A DNA stretch of 6,500 nucleotides from an uncultured Lachnospiraceae bacterium (GCA_900313265.1 OMRN01000378.1:1-6500), one strand, 5' to 3'; numbered from the stretch's first letter, positions 1-6,133 are shown. The notes: generated from the letters alone by a model not told the origin. A program made the numbers and translations.

Positions 1-485
1 ATGACAAAGGCAAGTGCCAGTTTTCCGCCCATGATAATTGCCATGACAATCGAAAAAGCAAGCATAAGCGGTGCCCGGACGGCAATACGGATAATCATCA
101 TATATGCCATCTGTACATTCGATACATCGGTTGTCATTCTGGTAACCAGAGACGATGTCGAGAATTTGTCGATATTATGGAATGTAAAAGTCTGGATTTT
201 GCGCATCAAATCTCCGCGGATATTTTTGGCAAAACCGGTAGATGCCATGGCTGCGGTATAACCGCCCATGCCGCCGCAGAAAAGGGATGCCAGTGCAATA
301 GCGCTTAAAAGAGCGCCGACGCGGAGAAGATAGCTCATATCCACGACTCCGTTGCCGAGGTTATTGACCAGATCCGCCGTAATGTATGGGATTAAGGATT
401 CCAGTGCCGCCTCACCGACCATAAATAAAATGGTCAGGATGCTCGGAGTCCAGTATTTCCTTATGCTTTTTAATAATCTGAACAT
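1..485 (-). CDS. ABC exporter (multidrug/lipid type), N-terminal transmembrane part, truncated by window edge
   Basis: The reading frame starts at ATG 485-483 (MFRLLKSIRKYWTP) and stays open for 161 codons to the left edge, so the C-terminal ATP-binding domain lies outside the window. The visible part is the type-1 ABC exporter membrane domain. Hydrophobic helices lie near residues 15-37, 54-80 and 135-152. Between them is a cytoplasmic stretch, LMRKIQTFTFHNIDKFSTSS followed by LVTRMTTDVSNVQ, which is typical of MdlB/BmrA-like half-transporters. Such proteins usually have about 570-620 residues, carry their own nucleotide-binding domain and often work as heterodimers encoded side by side. The start is 28 bases after the fcl stop. 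The upstream AAAGAG is a weak ribosome binding site, so expression may depend on read-through or coupling from fcl. The substrate cannot be told from this part. The family call is confident; the role (drug, lipid or peptide export) is open. Confidence 0.85.
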   Translation of the reverse strand, partial: MFRLLKSIRKYWTPSILTILFMVGEAALESLIPYITADLVNNLGNGVVDMSYLLRVGALLSAIALASLFCGGMGGYTAAMASTGFAKNIRGDLMRKIQTFTFHNIDKFSTSSLVTRMTTDVSNVQMAYMMIIRIAVRAPLMLAFSIVMAIIMGGKLALAFV

Positions 486-513
486 GGTGTTACTCTTTCT
501 GTTTATTTCCGTA

Positions 514-1458
514 TTATCTCTCTGCTCTCATCGGATTATTTAAGAAATCCTCGTAAGTTAAGCGGATGCCCTCTTCCAGTTCGGTCGAATACTTCCAGCC
601 GAGTGCTTCGGCTTTGGATACGTCGAGCAGTTTTCTCGGAGTTCCGTTCGGTTTGGATGTATCCCAGAGAATGGTTCCTTCATAACCGATTACTTTCGCC
701 ACGAGTTCGGTCAGTTCTTTAATGGTGATTTCCTTTCCGGTTCCGGCATTCACGGTTTCGTTGCCGGAATAGTTGTTCATTAGGAAAACACAGAGATTGG
801 CAAGATCGTCCACATAAAGGAATTCTCTTAAGGGGGAGCCGTCGCCCCAGCAGGTAACTTCCGTAAGGCCTGATTCTTTTGCTTCATGGAACCGGCGAAT
901 CAGTGCCGGAAGCACATGAGAGTGCGTCGGATGATAGTTGTCATTCGGTCCGTAAAGGTTCGTCGGCATCACGGAAATATAATCCGTTCCGTACTGGCGG
1001 TTTAAGAATTCGCAGTATTTCAGGCCCGAGATTTTTGCAAGTGCATAGGCCTCATTGGTCTTCTCGAGAGCGGATGTAAGGAGGCAGTCCTCCTTCATCG
1101 GCTGCGGGGCAAGTCTCGGATAAATGCAGGAAGAACCTAAGAATTCCAGTTTCTTACAGCCGTTTTGCCATGCCGAATGAATCACGTTCATCTCAAGAAT
1201 CATGTTATCGTACATAAAATCCGCAAGCGCGCTTTCGTTTGCCACGATTCCTCCGACCTTGGCCGCCGCTAAAAATACATACTCCGGTTTCTCTGCGGCA
1301 AAAAACTCTTCCACTGCGTCCTGGCGCTTTAAATCCAGTTCCGCATGGGTTCTTTTGATAATATTCGTATATCCCTGTCTTTCCAGTTCCCTTACAATAG
1401 CGGACCCGACCATTCCGCGGTGTCCCGCCACATATATTTTCGCATCTTTGTTCATCAT
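514..1458 (-). CDS. fcl: GDP-L-fucose synthase (GDP-4-keto-6-deoxy-D-mannose epimerase/reductase)
   Basis: This cytosolic NADPH-dependent enzyme turns GDP-4-keto-6-deoxy-D-mannose into GDP-L-fucose by 3,5-epimerisation and 4-reduction, supplying fucose for surface glycans. The protein has 314 residues, close to the roughly 320 of E. coli Fcl. The Rossmann nucleotide loop [10 protein letters not shown] is at residues 11-20. The catalytic Ser region GSSCIYP is at 108-114, the YxxxK pair is Tyr138 and Lys142 (YALAK), and [14 protein letters not shown] (180-193) carries the family's active-site histidine. [17 protein letters not shown] (204-220) is also typical. Two adjacent ATG codons are possible starts (1458 or 1455); a CAGGG Shine-Dalgarno lies about 9 bases before the first. 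Its usual partner gmd (GDP-mannose 4,6-dehydratase) is not in the window. It lies 79 bases after the 88-residue gene with no terminator between, so it probably shares its transcript. No key residue appears to be missing. Confidence 0.96.
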   Translation of the reverse strand: MMNKDAKIYVAGHRGMVGSAIVRELERQGYTNIIKRTHAELDLKRQDAVEEFFAAEKPEYVFLAAAKVGGIVANESALADFMYDNMILEMNVIHSAWQNGCKKLEFLGSSCIYPRLAPQPMKEDCLLTSALEKTNEAYALAKISGLKYCEFLNRQYGTDYISVMPTNLYGPNDNYHPTHSHVLPALIRRFHEAKESGLTEVTCWGDGSPLREFLYVDDLANLCVFLMNNYSGNETVNAGTGKEITIKELTELVAKVIGYEGTILWDTSKPNGTPRKLLDVSKAEALGWKYSTELEEGIRLTYEDFLNNPMRAER

Positions 1459-1537
1459 CCGGTTTTGCCCTGCTTCTTTTCTTTTTTGTTTCTGTTTCTA
1501 TTTATCTATTCGGTTTCTTCGGTCTGATTTTACGTTT

Positions 1538-1804
1538 TCACTTTTTCTCCCAGTCGCCCCATTTGGTCGGCTGGTCTTTATGCGTAAATTTCGATAGTTT
1601 CGCGGCATACTCCGCAATCACGCCCTGATAATATGCGATGGTCTTATCTTTCAGTTTCCCCGAAGCGGACAGTTCCTCAAAACGTTTCAGGAAATTCTTA
1701 TAATCCGACTGTGCCGCATCCTTATAATTGTTGGACATGTTATTGTCCACTTTTGCAAGAAGCGCATCGAGTTCTTTTTCTTCTTTGCTTAGGAAAATTC
1801 TCAT
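1538..1804 (-). CDS. Small charged protein of unknown function (88 aa)
   Basis: I do not recognise this protein. The frame is open further upstream, but ATG 1804-1802 (MRIFLSKEEKELDALLAKVD) is preferred because AGGGGAG lies directly before it, while the extra upstream residues read like untranslated sequence. It has 88 residues, no cysteine, no signal peptide and no membrane segment. It is rich in Lys, Glu, Asp, Ala and Tyr and is probably mostly helical, with the pattern FLKRFEELSASGKLKDKTIA in the middle. It ends in KWGDWEKK with two tryptophans close to the C-terminus. A soluble helical-bundle or adaptor-like protein would fit, but this is only a shape argument. It sits 61 bases after the GGDEF-EAL gene and 79 bases before fcl on the same strand, with no terminator on either side. 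That it is real coding sequence rests on the good ribosome binding site, the clean frame and its place in the operon. Confidence 0.72.
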   Translation of the reverse strand: MRIFLSKEEKELDALLAKVDNNMSNNYKDAAQSDYKNFLKRFEELSASGKLKDKTIAYYQGVIAEYAAKLSKFTHKDQPTKWGDWEKK

Positions 1805-1865
1805 CTTCTCTCCCCTGCGGTGTCTCGAAAATATCTGCCGGCTGCTGTCATTTCCACACGTTTTA

Positions 1866-3596
1866 TTAAACAATCAGTTTTGCGGCATCTTCCGGCGGAA
1901 GCGGACGTCCCCAGACAAATCCCTGGATATAGTCACATCCGATTTTGCTGAGCGTCTCCACCTGATCCTCTCTCTCAACGCCCTCGGAAATAACCTCCAG
2001 TCCGAGGATATGACCGATGGAAATGATGGAAGCCACATATTTCTTCGAAGACTCTCCGTTGTCCATCGCATCAATGAAGGACTTGTCGATTTTTAACAGG
2101 TTCGACGGGAAGTTGTTTAAATAACTTAAGGATGAATATCCCGTTCCGAAATCGTCGATGGCAACCATCAGACCCAGTTTCTTAACTTCTTCGATACGCT
2201 CAAGCGCACGCTCCACGGAATCAATCATTACCGACTCCGTTATCTCGATTTCAAGCCTTCCGGGATTTACTTTATACGTATCCAGAATGCTCTTTATGTC
2301 ATCGATAAAACTGTTTTTTAGAAGGTGTTTTACCGAAATATTCACACTGATTAAGAAGTTCGAATTTCCGCTTTCTTCGGCATCTTCGAGGAATTTTGCG
2401 GCCTTGCGGAAGACGCACATGTCAATCTGGTCGACAAGTCCGCTTTGTTCCGCAACCGGAATGAAATCCGCCGGGGAAATAAAACTGCCGTCCGCATCCT
2501 TCATACGGGCAAGCGCTTCGAATCCCCGGAGTTTGTGCGACATGTCATACTGGGGCTGGAGATGGAAGAACACCGTATCCGCTTCAATCGCCTCACGGAT
2601 TTTTCTCTCGATATCCAGACCTTTTTCGGAATGAATCAGTTCTTTGGTAAACCGGATTGGTTCACTTGTAATACCTCTTCTCTTCGCATCGTGCATGGCC
2701 AGGCTTGCACGGGAGACCAGCGTTTCCAAATCAGCCGCATCTTCCGGGAAAAATGCATAGCCGAAGCAGGCGTTCACATAGTAATCACAGTCATCAATCG
2801 TAATTTTCTGCTCCAGTACCTCTCTGAACCGGGTGATGGTACGAATGACATCTTCTTCGGATTCGTAGTCCTGAATACTGAAGCCGTACTCATCGCCGCC
2901 GACATGTCCCACCATATTATAGGTTCCGGTTTCACCGCTGTCGGCTAAGTTTCTCCAGCGGTTGGCAATTTCAATTAATACCTTGTTTCCGGTTTCGTAT
3001 CCCATCGTATCATTGATGCTCTTGAAATTACTGATATCCGCCGCCACGTATACAAACTTCTCGTTTGCTTTGATGAGTCCTCCGAAATATTCTCTTCCGG
3101 CAAAACGGTTCGGCAGACCGGTCAGAAGGTCCGTCACCGCCTGTTCCAAAACGGTTTTCTGATAACGGCTTGCCCTCTTGTAATTGATATAAATCAAAAT
3201 AATAACAATAATGGTCAGGAAATTCGTAAAGAATCCCGAAATGGCATCGAAGTTATGCTTTCTGATGATATCAATAAACACCACGGGAAACTGCGTAATA
3301 AGAATCGCAAGACCGGTAATAAATCCCGGTGTGCGGTAAATAACAACCAAAAGAATAACGCAGAGATTGGCTAATGAGGAAAAAACGCCCGCCAGATTCC
3401 TTAACTGTATAACATTGCCGGCTATCGTGATTTCGCCTCCCATGCGCGTTACGCGAATCAAAACAACCGTTGCGAGAACATAAAGCAGAATCAGCAAAAT
3501 AAAACCGCTCTTCGGCACCGGTGTTTTTCTGGTAGTGATTGCCTGTAAAGTTTCGTCTATTGTTCTTCGGTTTGCAGACTGGCCCTTATTGTTCAC
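1866..3596 (-). CDS. Membrane GGDEF-EAL protein, probable c-di-GMP phosphodiesterase
   Basis: The preferred start is GTG 3596-3594 (VNNKGQSANRR), giving 576 residues. An AAGGAG lies 7 bases before it; the longer frame from 3653 starts inside a leader hairpin and lacks such a site. Numbering is from the GTG. About four membrane helices (32-50, 71-87, 91-110, 120-138) form an N-terminal sensor of unknown ligand, followed by GGDEF (about 150-315) and EAL (about 330-576). The EAL site looks intact: EAL at 360-362, Asn419 (VNIS), EITE at 451-454, DDFGTGYSSL from 481, Lys502, EGVE at 538-541 and Gln558 (QGF). It should therefore hydrolyse c-di-GMP. The GGDEF site is unusual: GGDEY at 233-237 keeps the acidic residues and the first metal Asp (187), but the GHxxGD segment reads GYETGN, and the inhibitory RxxD site is absent (GTYN). 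The GGDEF half may therefore be weak, altered in base choice, or a GTP-sensing regulator. It is the first gene of a unit leading to the 88-residue gene and fcl. Confidence 0.93.
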   Translation of the reverse strand: MNNKGQSANRRTIDETLQAITTRKTPVPKSGFILLILLYVLATVVLIRVTRMGGEITIAGNVIQLRNLAGVFSSLANLCVILLVVIYRTPGFITGLAILITQFPVVFIDIIRKHNFDAISGFFTNFLTIIVIILIYINYKRASRYQKTVLEQAVTDLLTGLPNRFAGREYFGGLIKANEKFVYVAADISNFKSINDTMGYETGNKVLIEIANRWRNLADSGETGTYNMVGHVGGDEYGFSIQDYESEEDVIRTITRFREVLEQKITIDDCDYYVNACFGYAFFPEDAADLETLVSRASLAMHDAKRRGITSEPIRFTKELIHSEKGLDIERKIREAIEADTVFFHLQPQYDMSHKLRGFEALARMKDADGSFISPADFIPVAEQSGLVDQIDMCVFRKAAKFLEDAEESGNSNFLISVNISVKHLLKNSFIDDIKSILDTYKVNPGRLEIEITESVMIDSVERALERIEEVKKLGLMVAIDDFGTGYSSLSYLNNFPSNLLKIDKSFIDAMDNGESSKKYVASIISIGHILGLEVISEGVEREDQVETLSKIGCDYIQGFVWGRPLPPEDAAKLIV

Positions 3597-3603
3597 GGGG
3601 AAA

Positions 3604-3609
3604 CTCCTT
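3604..3609 (-). promoter_or_regulatory. Ribosome binding site fixing the GTG start of the GGDEF-EAL gene
   Basis: The minus strand reads AAGGAG, then seven bases (TTTCCCC), then GTG AAC AAT AAG. This is by far the best Shine-Dalgarno match upstream of the gene. It supports GTG at 3596 over the ATG codons at 3653 and 3638. Confidence 0.82.
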
Positions 3610-3648
3610 TTCAGTATTAAAACACATTTTGCACGCATGAAAGACAAC

Positions 3649-3673
3649 CGCATTTTTATTTTTCAAAAATGCG
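3649..3673 (-). other. Leader hairpin in the 5' UTR of the GGDEF-EAL gene
   Basis: A perfect 9-bp inverted repeat, CGCATTTTT with AAAAATGCG, is separated by 7 bases. It lies between the predicted transcription start (near 3707) and the ribosome binding site. It is not followed by a U tract on the minus strand, so it is not an obvious terminator. It could stabilise the leader or be incidental AT-rich structure. No known riboswitch core, including the conserved elements of c-di-GMP riboswitches, was recognised in this leader. Confidence 0.4.
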
Positions 3674-3713
3674 AATTGCCTCATATTTCCTGATTATCCC
3701 CTTTTCTTAAGTG

Positions 3714-3742
3714 ATTATATCACATTATTCCGCTTAAAAAAA
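3714..3742 (-). promoter_or_regulatory. Extended -10 promoter of the GGDEF-EAL gene
   Basis: On the minus strand TGATATAAT (3722-3714) combines a perfect TATAAT with the upstream TGn of an extended -10 element. The -35 position, 17 bases upstream, is only a T run (3742-3737) that belongs to the U tract of the preceding terminator, so the extended -10 probably does most of the work. The -10 lies within the 13-base palindrome GTGATTATATCAC (3711-3723), a possible operator. The transcript would start near 3707 and carry a leader of about 110 bases. Confidence 0.7.
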
Positions 3743-3797
3743 GGAAAAAAACGGGTGCCTGTCACTTTTGGAGCAAAAGTGACAGGCACCCGTTTTT
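3735..3797 (-). terminator. Intrinsic terminator after pseF
   Basis: It starts 18 bases after the pseF stop codon. A hairpin with a 24-bp perfect stem and 3-base loop is followed on the minus strand by a T-rich run (TTCC then seven T). This separates the pseF unit from the GGDEF-EAL unit. Because the stem is symmetric and carries T on both sides, it might also stop plus-strand transcription, though no plus-strand gene needs it here. Its length and perfection go beyond an ordinary terminator; see the repeat entry. Confidence 0.85.
3747..3797. repeat. Perfect 24-bp palindrome, REP/mini-element-like
   Basis: The left arm (3747-3770) contains GGGTGCCTGTCACTTTTG and the right arm (3774-3797) is its exact reverse complement, with GAG as the loop. 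Every arm base pairs. The core GGTGCCTGTCAC / GTGACAGGCACC resembles short palindromic repeats that I recall being scattered in Firmicutes genomes, sometimes linked to IS200-like (RAYT) transposases; that link is from memory, not visible here. There is only one copy in this window. A related half-match, CACCTTTTG, lies just outside at 3804-3812 and could pair with CAAAAGTG of the right arm as an alternative structure. Confidence 0.75.
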
Positions 3798-3815
3798 CGT
3801 TGACACCTTTTGATC

Positions 3816-4508
3816 TTACTGTATATTCTGCATCAGTTTATACTTCATTTCCGCAATCGCCCAGTCGGACTCATTGTCAATATCCTGAACTTCCCTCTCA
3901 TCCACGATAAACGGAAGAATATTTCCGACCATCAGCTTCTTGTTGACTTTGAAAGCCTCGGTACGGATGACATAGAACTGACCCACATCATGATAGTGCG
4001 GCATTAAATCCTGCGAACGGGCATCGAGATTCTCCGGATAAAGGAAACGGAGTTTTCCCTGGTCAATAATCAGTGCCCTCTGTGGCGGATAGGAAAACGG
4101 TACCACCGGAATCAGCGTATCCGCATCGGAATCTTCCAGTTCCTTCACCGCCGAAATCAGTTTCTGCGCCGTTACAAACGGAGCCGTCGGATAAAGGCAG
4201 ACCGCAATATCAAAATTCTCACCCCTGCGCTCGTATTTATCCAATACTTCCAGAATCACATCATTCGTTGTTGCATAATCATTCGAAGTCGCATCGCTTC
4301 GGTAAAACGGCACCTTAGCTCCGAACCGTTCCGCGATGTCCGCAATTTCCGTACTGTCGGTCGAAACCATAACCTCATCGAAAAGTCCGCTTCCGAGTGC
4401 CGCCTCAATGGAATAGGCAAGAATCGGTTTCCCCAAAAATTCCCGGATATTCTTCTTCGGTATTCTCTTGCTTCCGCCTCTTGCGGTAATAATTGCTATT
4501 TTCCCCAT
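3816..4508 (-). CDS. pseF: Pseudaminic acid cytidylyltransferase (CMP-Pse synthetase)
   Basis: This cytosolic enzyme joins a nonulosonic acid to CMP from CTP, the activation step before transfer to flagellin or surface glycans. The protein has 230 residues, the normal size. The nucleotide-binding motif ARGGSKRIPKKN is at residues 9-20, followed by GKPILAYSIEAAL (26-38) and the VSTDSTEIA region (48-56), shared by all CMP-sialic acid synthetases. The later motifs favour PseF over NeuA: CLYPTAPF (104-111), YPPQRAL (140-146), ARSQDL (163-168), YHDVGQFYV (172-180) and the C-terminal EVQDIDNESDW (206-216). Start ATG 4508 has a GGGGGGA site 5-6 bases upstream. It follows the 109-residue gene by 13 bases, so the two are probably co-transcribed, and it ends at the strong palindromic terminator. 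No other pse biosynthesis gene (pseB, C, G, H, I) lies in the window, so the sugar must be made by genes elsewhere. The alternative is CMP-N-acetylneuraminate or CMP-legionaminate synthetase. Confidence 0.88.
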   Translation of the reverse strand: MGKIAIITARGGSKRIPKKNIREFLGKPILAYSIEAALGSGLFDEVMVSTDSTEIADIAERFGAKVPFYRSDATSNDYATTNDVILEVLDKYERRGENFDIAVCLYPTAPFVTAQKLISAVKELEDSDADTLIPVVPFSYPPQRALIIDQGKLRFLYPENLDARSQDLMPHYHDVGQFYVIRTEAFKVNKKLMVGNILPFIVDEREVQDIDNESDWAIAEMKYKLMQNIQ

Positions 4509-4521
4509 AAAATCCCCCCTC

Positions 4522-4851
4522 TCACCCGTTCGGGTTTTGCTGCTGACCCTGTTTTAAGGCCATATCCCAAAGCTGAAGCATCGGGCTTGTGTAAAGCGTA
4601 TTCGATGCATTTGGTACACTCGTCGAATTTGAAGTATTCGGCACATTTCCGGAAGGATTCACCGTGGTGCGCGGATCAAAAACACCGGTCTGAGCCGATA
4701 CCATCATCATTCCGAACATCGGTGCCGAAACAAGCGCCGCACCGGGTCCGAAGCCCGCACCGAAAACCAGCCCCGTACGATTTAAGAAATCTCTGGAATT
4801 CTCGGTACGCTGTCTAATGTACTGCATCCATAATTCTTCATTATTCTCCAT
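4522..4851 (-). CDS. Unknown 109-aa protein with hydrophobic centre and Asn/Ser/Pro-rich linker
   Basis: I do not recognise this protein. ATG 4851 follows GAGGAGGG at good spacing, and the gene has its own promoter, so it is very likely real. It has three visible parts. A charged, probably helical N-terminus (MENNEELWMQYIRQRTENSR, 1-20) comes first. A Gly/Ala/Met-rich hydrophobic stretch (about 27-54) follows, with spaced glycines that could be a membrane-inserting hairpin or a hydrophobic core. A low-complexity Asn/Ser/Thr/Pro stretch (about 61-85) leads to a short amphipathic end (SPMLQLWDMALKQGQQQN). There is no classical signal peptide because the charged start is too long, and there is no cysteine. 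It lies 13 bases before pseF, which ties its expression to nonulosonic acid activation. A small membrane-associated or surface-assembly accessory protein is conceivable, but this is context only. Confidence 0.75.
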   Translation of the reverse strand: MENNEELWMQYIRQRTENSRDFLNRTGLVFGAGFGPGAALVSAPMFGMMMVSAQTGVFDPRTTVNPSGNVPNTSNSTSVPNASNTLYTSPMLQLWDMALKQGQQQNPNG

Positions 4852-4896
4852 GGCCGTCCCTCCTCTTTTCGTGATTGTGATTTTTCTCTTATTATC

Positions 4897-4925
4897 ATTA
4901 TACGAAAATAATCTGCCCGCATAAA
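4897..4925 (-). promoter_or_regulatory. Promoter of the 109-aa gene and pseF
   Basis: The minus strand has a perfect TATAAT (4902-4897). Seventeen bases upstream is TTTATG (4925-4920), a poor -35. The predicted transcript starts near 4890 and gives a leader of about 40 bases with the GAGGAGGG site at its end. It lies just downstream of the rpsI terminator, consistent with an independent unit. Confidence 0.6.
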
Positions 4926-4972
4926 TGACAGAATTTGATAAAAATCAGCTTTTTTTTAATATAAATTGCATT

Positions 4973-5005
4973 AAAAAACCCCCGAAAGAGTTTTTCTTCC
5001 GGGGG
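4973..5005 (-). terminator. Intrinsic terminator of the rplM-rpsI operon
   Basis: The minus-strand RNA forms CCCCCGGAAGA paired with UCUUUCGGGGG (one G-U pair) around a short A-rich loop, followed directly by six U. It begins 28 bases after the rpsI stop. This is a classical GC-rich stem with a U tract. Confidence 0.93.
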
Positions 5006-5033
5006 CTTGTAAATCTCTGTATTCGTTGTCCAA

Positions 5034-5435
5034 TTATCTCTTGGAGAACTGAGGTGCACGACGAGCGCCTTTGAGACCGTATTTCTTTCTCTCTTTCATA
5101 CGAGGGTCTCTGGTTAAATATCCGGCTTTCTTAAGAACCGGTCTGTATTCTTCATCTACCTTGCAAAGAGCTCTTGCAATACCGTGACGGATGGCACCTG
5201 CCTGACCGGTAGTTCCGCCGCCCTTAACGGTAACGGTGATGTCGAACTTGTTCAGTCCGTCAACAGCAACGAGGGGCTGACGAACAACAACCTTTAAGGT
5301 CTCCAGTCCGAAATACTCATCAAGATCTCTTTTATTTACGGTAATGGTTCCTTTGCCGGGTTTGATATATACTCTGGCAATGGATGATTTTCTTCTTCCT
5401 GTTCCGTAGAACGTTTCTGTTGCTTTCTTAGCCAT
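5034..5435 (-). CDS. rpsI: 30S ribosomal protein S9
   Basis: S9 is a small-subunit head protein whose C-terminal tail reaches the P-site tRNA. The 133-residue protein carries the family features: [19 protein letters not shown] near the N-terminus, the [15 protein letters not shown] core, [14 protein letters not shown] (about 77-90), [20 protein letters not shown] near the end, and the universal terminal SKR. Start ATG 5435 follows a perfect AAGGAGG with 9 bases spacing. It lies 31 bases after rplM, the standard bacterial gene pair, and is followed by a strong terminator. Nothing is unusual. Confidence 0.99.
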   Translation of the reverse strand: MAKKATETFYGTGRRKSSIARVYIKPGKGTITVNKRDLDEYFGLETLKVVVRQPLVAVDGLNKFDITVTVKGGGTTGQAGAIRHGIARALCKVDEEYRPVLKKAGYLTRDPRMKERKKYGLKGARRAPQFSKR

Positions 5436-5466
5436 TTGTGTATTTCCTCCTTATTGACCTTGCGGA

Positions 5467-5895
5467 TTAAAATGTCAGTGTTTCGGGTTTCTGAGCAGCA
5501 TGCGGATGCTCTGCGCCTGCGTAAACAAACAGTTTCTTGTACATCTTACTTCCTAAAGGTCCCTTGGGAAGCATTCCCTTTACTGCATGCTCGATAACTT
5601 CTTCGGGATGCTTTGCAAGTTTTTCTTTTAAAGTAACTTCCTTGTCACCGCCTACGTAATCGGAATGGGAGAAGTAAGTCTTCTGTTCCATCTTCTTACC
5701 GGTTACTTTGATTTTCTCGGCATTGATTACGATTACGTAATCACCGGTATCCTCATGAGGAGTAAACTCGGGTTTGTTCTTTCCTCTTAAAATCTTTGCA
5801 ACTTCGGATGCAAGACGACCTAATGTCTGTCCGTCTGCATCTACCACATACCATTTTCTTTCAATGGTATCAGGATTGGCCATATAAGTTTTCAT
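5467..5895 (-). CDS. rplM: 50S ribosomal protein L13
   Basis: L13 is an early-assembling large-subunit protein that binds 23S rRNA. ATG 5895 ([20 protein letters not shown]) gives 142 residues, the usual family length, and has GGAGG about 9 bases upstream. The in-frame ATG at 5925 would add ten residues encoded over the ribosome binding site and is rejected. Family motifs are visible: [37 protein letters not shown], the [10 protein letters not shown] turn, [12 protein letters not shown] and [17 protein letters not shown]. It is the first gene of the two-gene operon with rpsI, driven by the consensus promoter at 6071-6099. Confidence 0.98.
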   Translation of the reverse strand: MKTYMANPDTIERKWYVVDADGQTLGRLASEVAKILRGKNKPEFTPHEDTGDYVIVINAEKIKVTGKKMEQKTYFSHSDYVGGDKEVTLKEKLAKHPEEVIEHAVKGMLPKGPLGSKMYKKLFVYAGAEHPHAAQKPETLTF

Positions 5896-6064
5896 TGTCC
5901 TAACCTCCAAAAATTTCCTGGTCACTGTTTCAATCGGCTTTATAAAATACGGATGTCCGGGCCGTACCTTACGTCACCTTTCAGATGCCTTTTTTCATTC
6001 TCCATTCAATGAAAATCCGGCAATACGCTGCTTTGCACCGGGGCTAGCGATGCATAGAGCCGCA
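5896..6064 (-). other. Long 5' leader of rplM, candidate ribosomal-protein leader
   Basis: About 165 bases lie between the predicted transcription start and the rplM start codon. Two short structures are visible on the minus strand: CCGG(TG)CAA paired with TTGCCGG (6041-6017), and TACGG paired with CCGTA around a 9-base loop (5966-5948) upstream of the ribosome binding site. An L13 leader RNA is known upstream of rplM in low-GC Gram-positives and is thought to mediate feedback. This position fits, but I cannot confirm the consensus by eye. No gene is seen here. Confidence 0.4.
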
Positions 6065-6070
6065 TCAAAT

Positions 6071-6099
6071 AGTATATTACACGATTCCGTGTGTGTCAA
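6071..6099 (-). promoter_or_regulatory. Sigma-A promoter of rplM-rpsI
   Basis: The minus strand shows a perfect TTGACA (6099-6094), exactly 17 bases of spacer, and TATACT (6076-6071). This is near-consensus, as expected for a strongly expressed ribosomal operon. The start of transcription should lie near 6064. Confidence 0.9.
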
Positions 6100-6133
6100 C
6101 ATAAATTGTATCATTCCCGGTTAAAAGATTTGT

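Noticed and set aside
1538..1873. Longer 111-residue version of the 88-residue protein starting at 1873
   Set aside because: It would overlap the stop codon of the GGDEF-EAL gene, has no ribosome binding site, and its extra residues encode the AGGGGAG site of the shorter start.
2158..2948. Plus-strand open frames of 158 and 167 codons (2158-2634 and 2445-2948)
   Set aside because: They lie entirely antisense to the well-supported GGDEF-EAL gene, have no recognisable domain, and are explained as shadow frames of its codon use.
3597..3707. c-di-GMP riboswitch upstream of the GGDEF-EAL gene
   Set aside because: The context made it attractive, but I could not find the conserved riboswitch core or a matching helix arrangement; only one simple hairpin is visible.
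3816..4508. Annotation as neuA (CMP-N-acetylneuraminate synthetase)
   Set aside because: The shared N-terminal motif fits, but QRAL, ARSQDL, YHDVGQFY and VQDIDNESDW are closer to PseF, and no sialic acid gene is nearby. It remains the main alternative.
5467..5925. 152-residue L13 starting at 5925
   Set aside because: The extra ten codons cover the GGAGG ribosome binding site, and the family normally starts at MKTYMA with about 142 residues.
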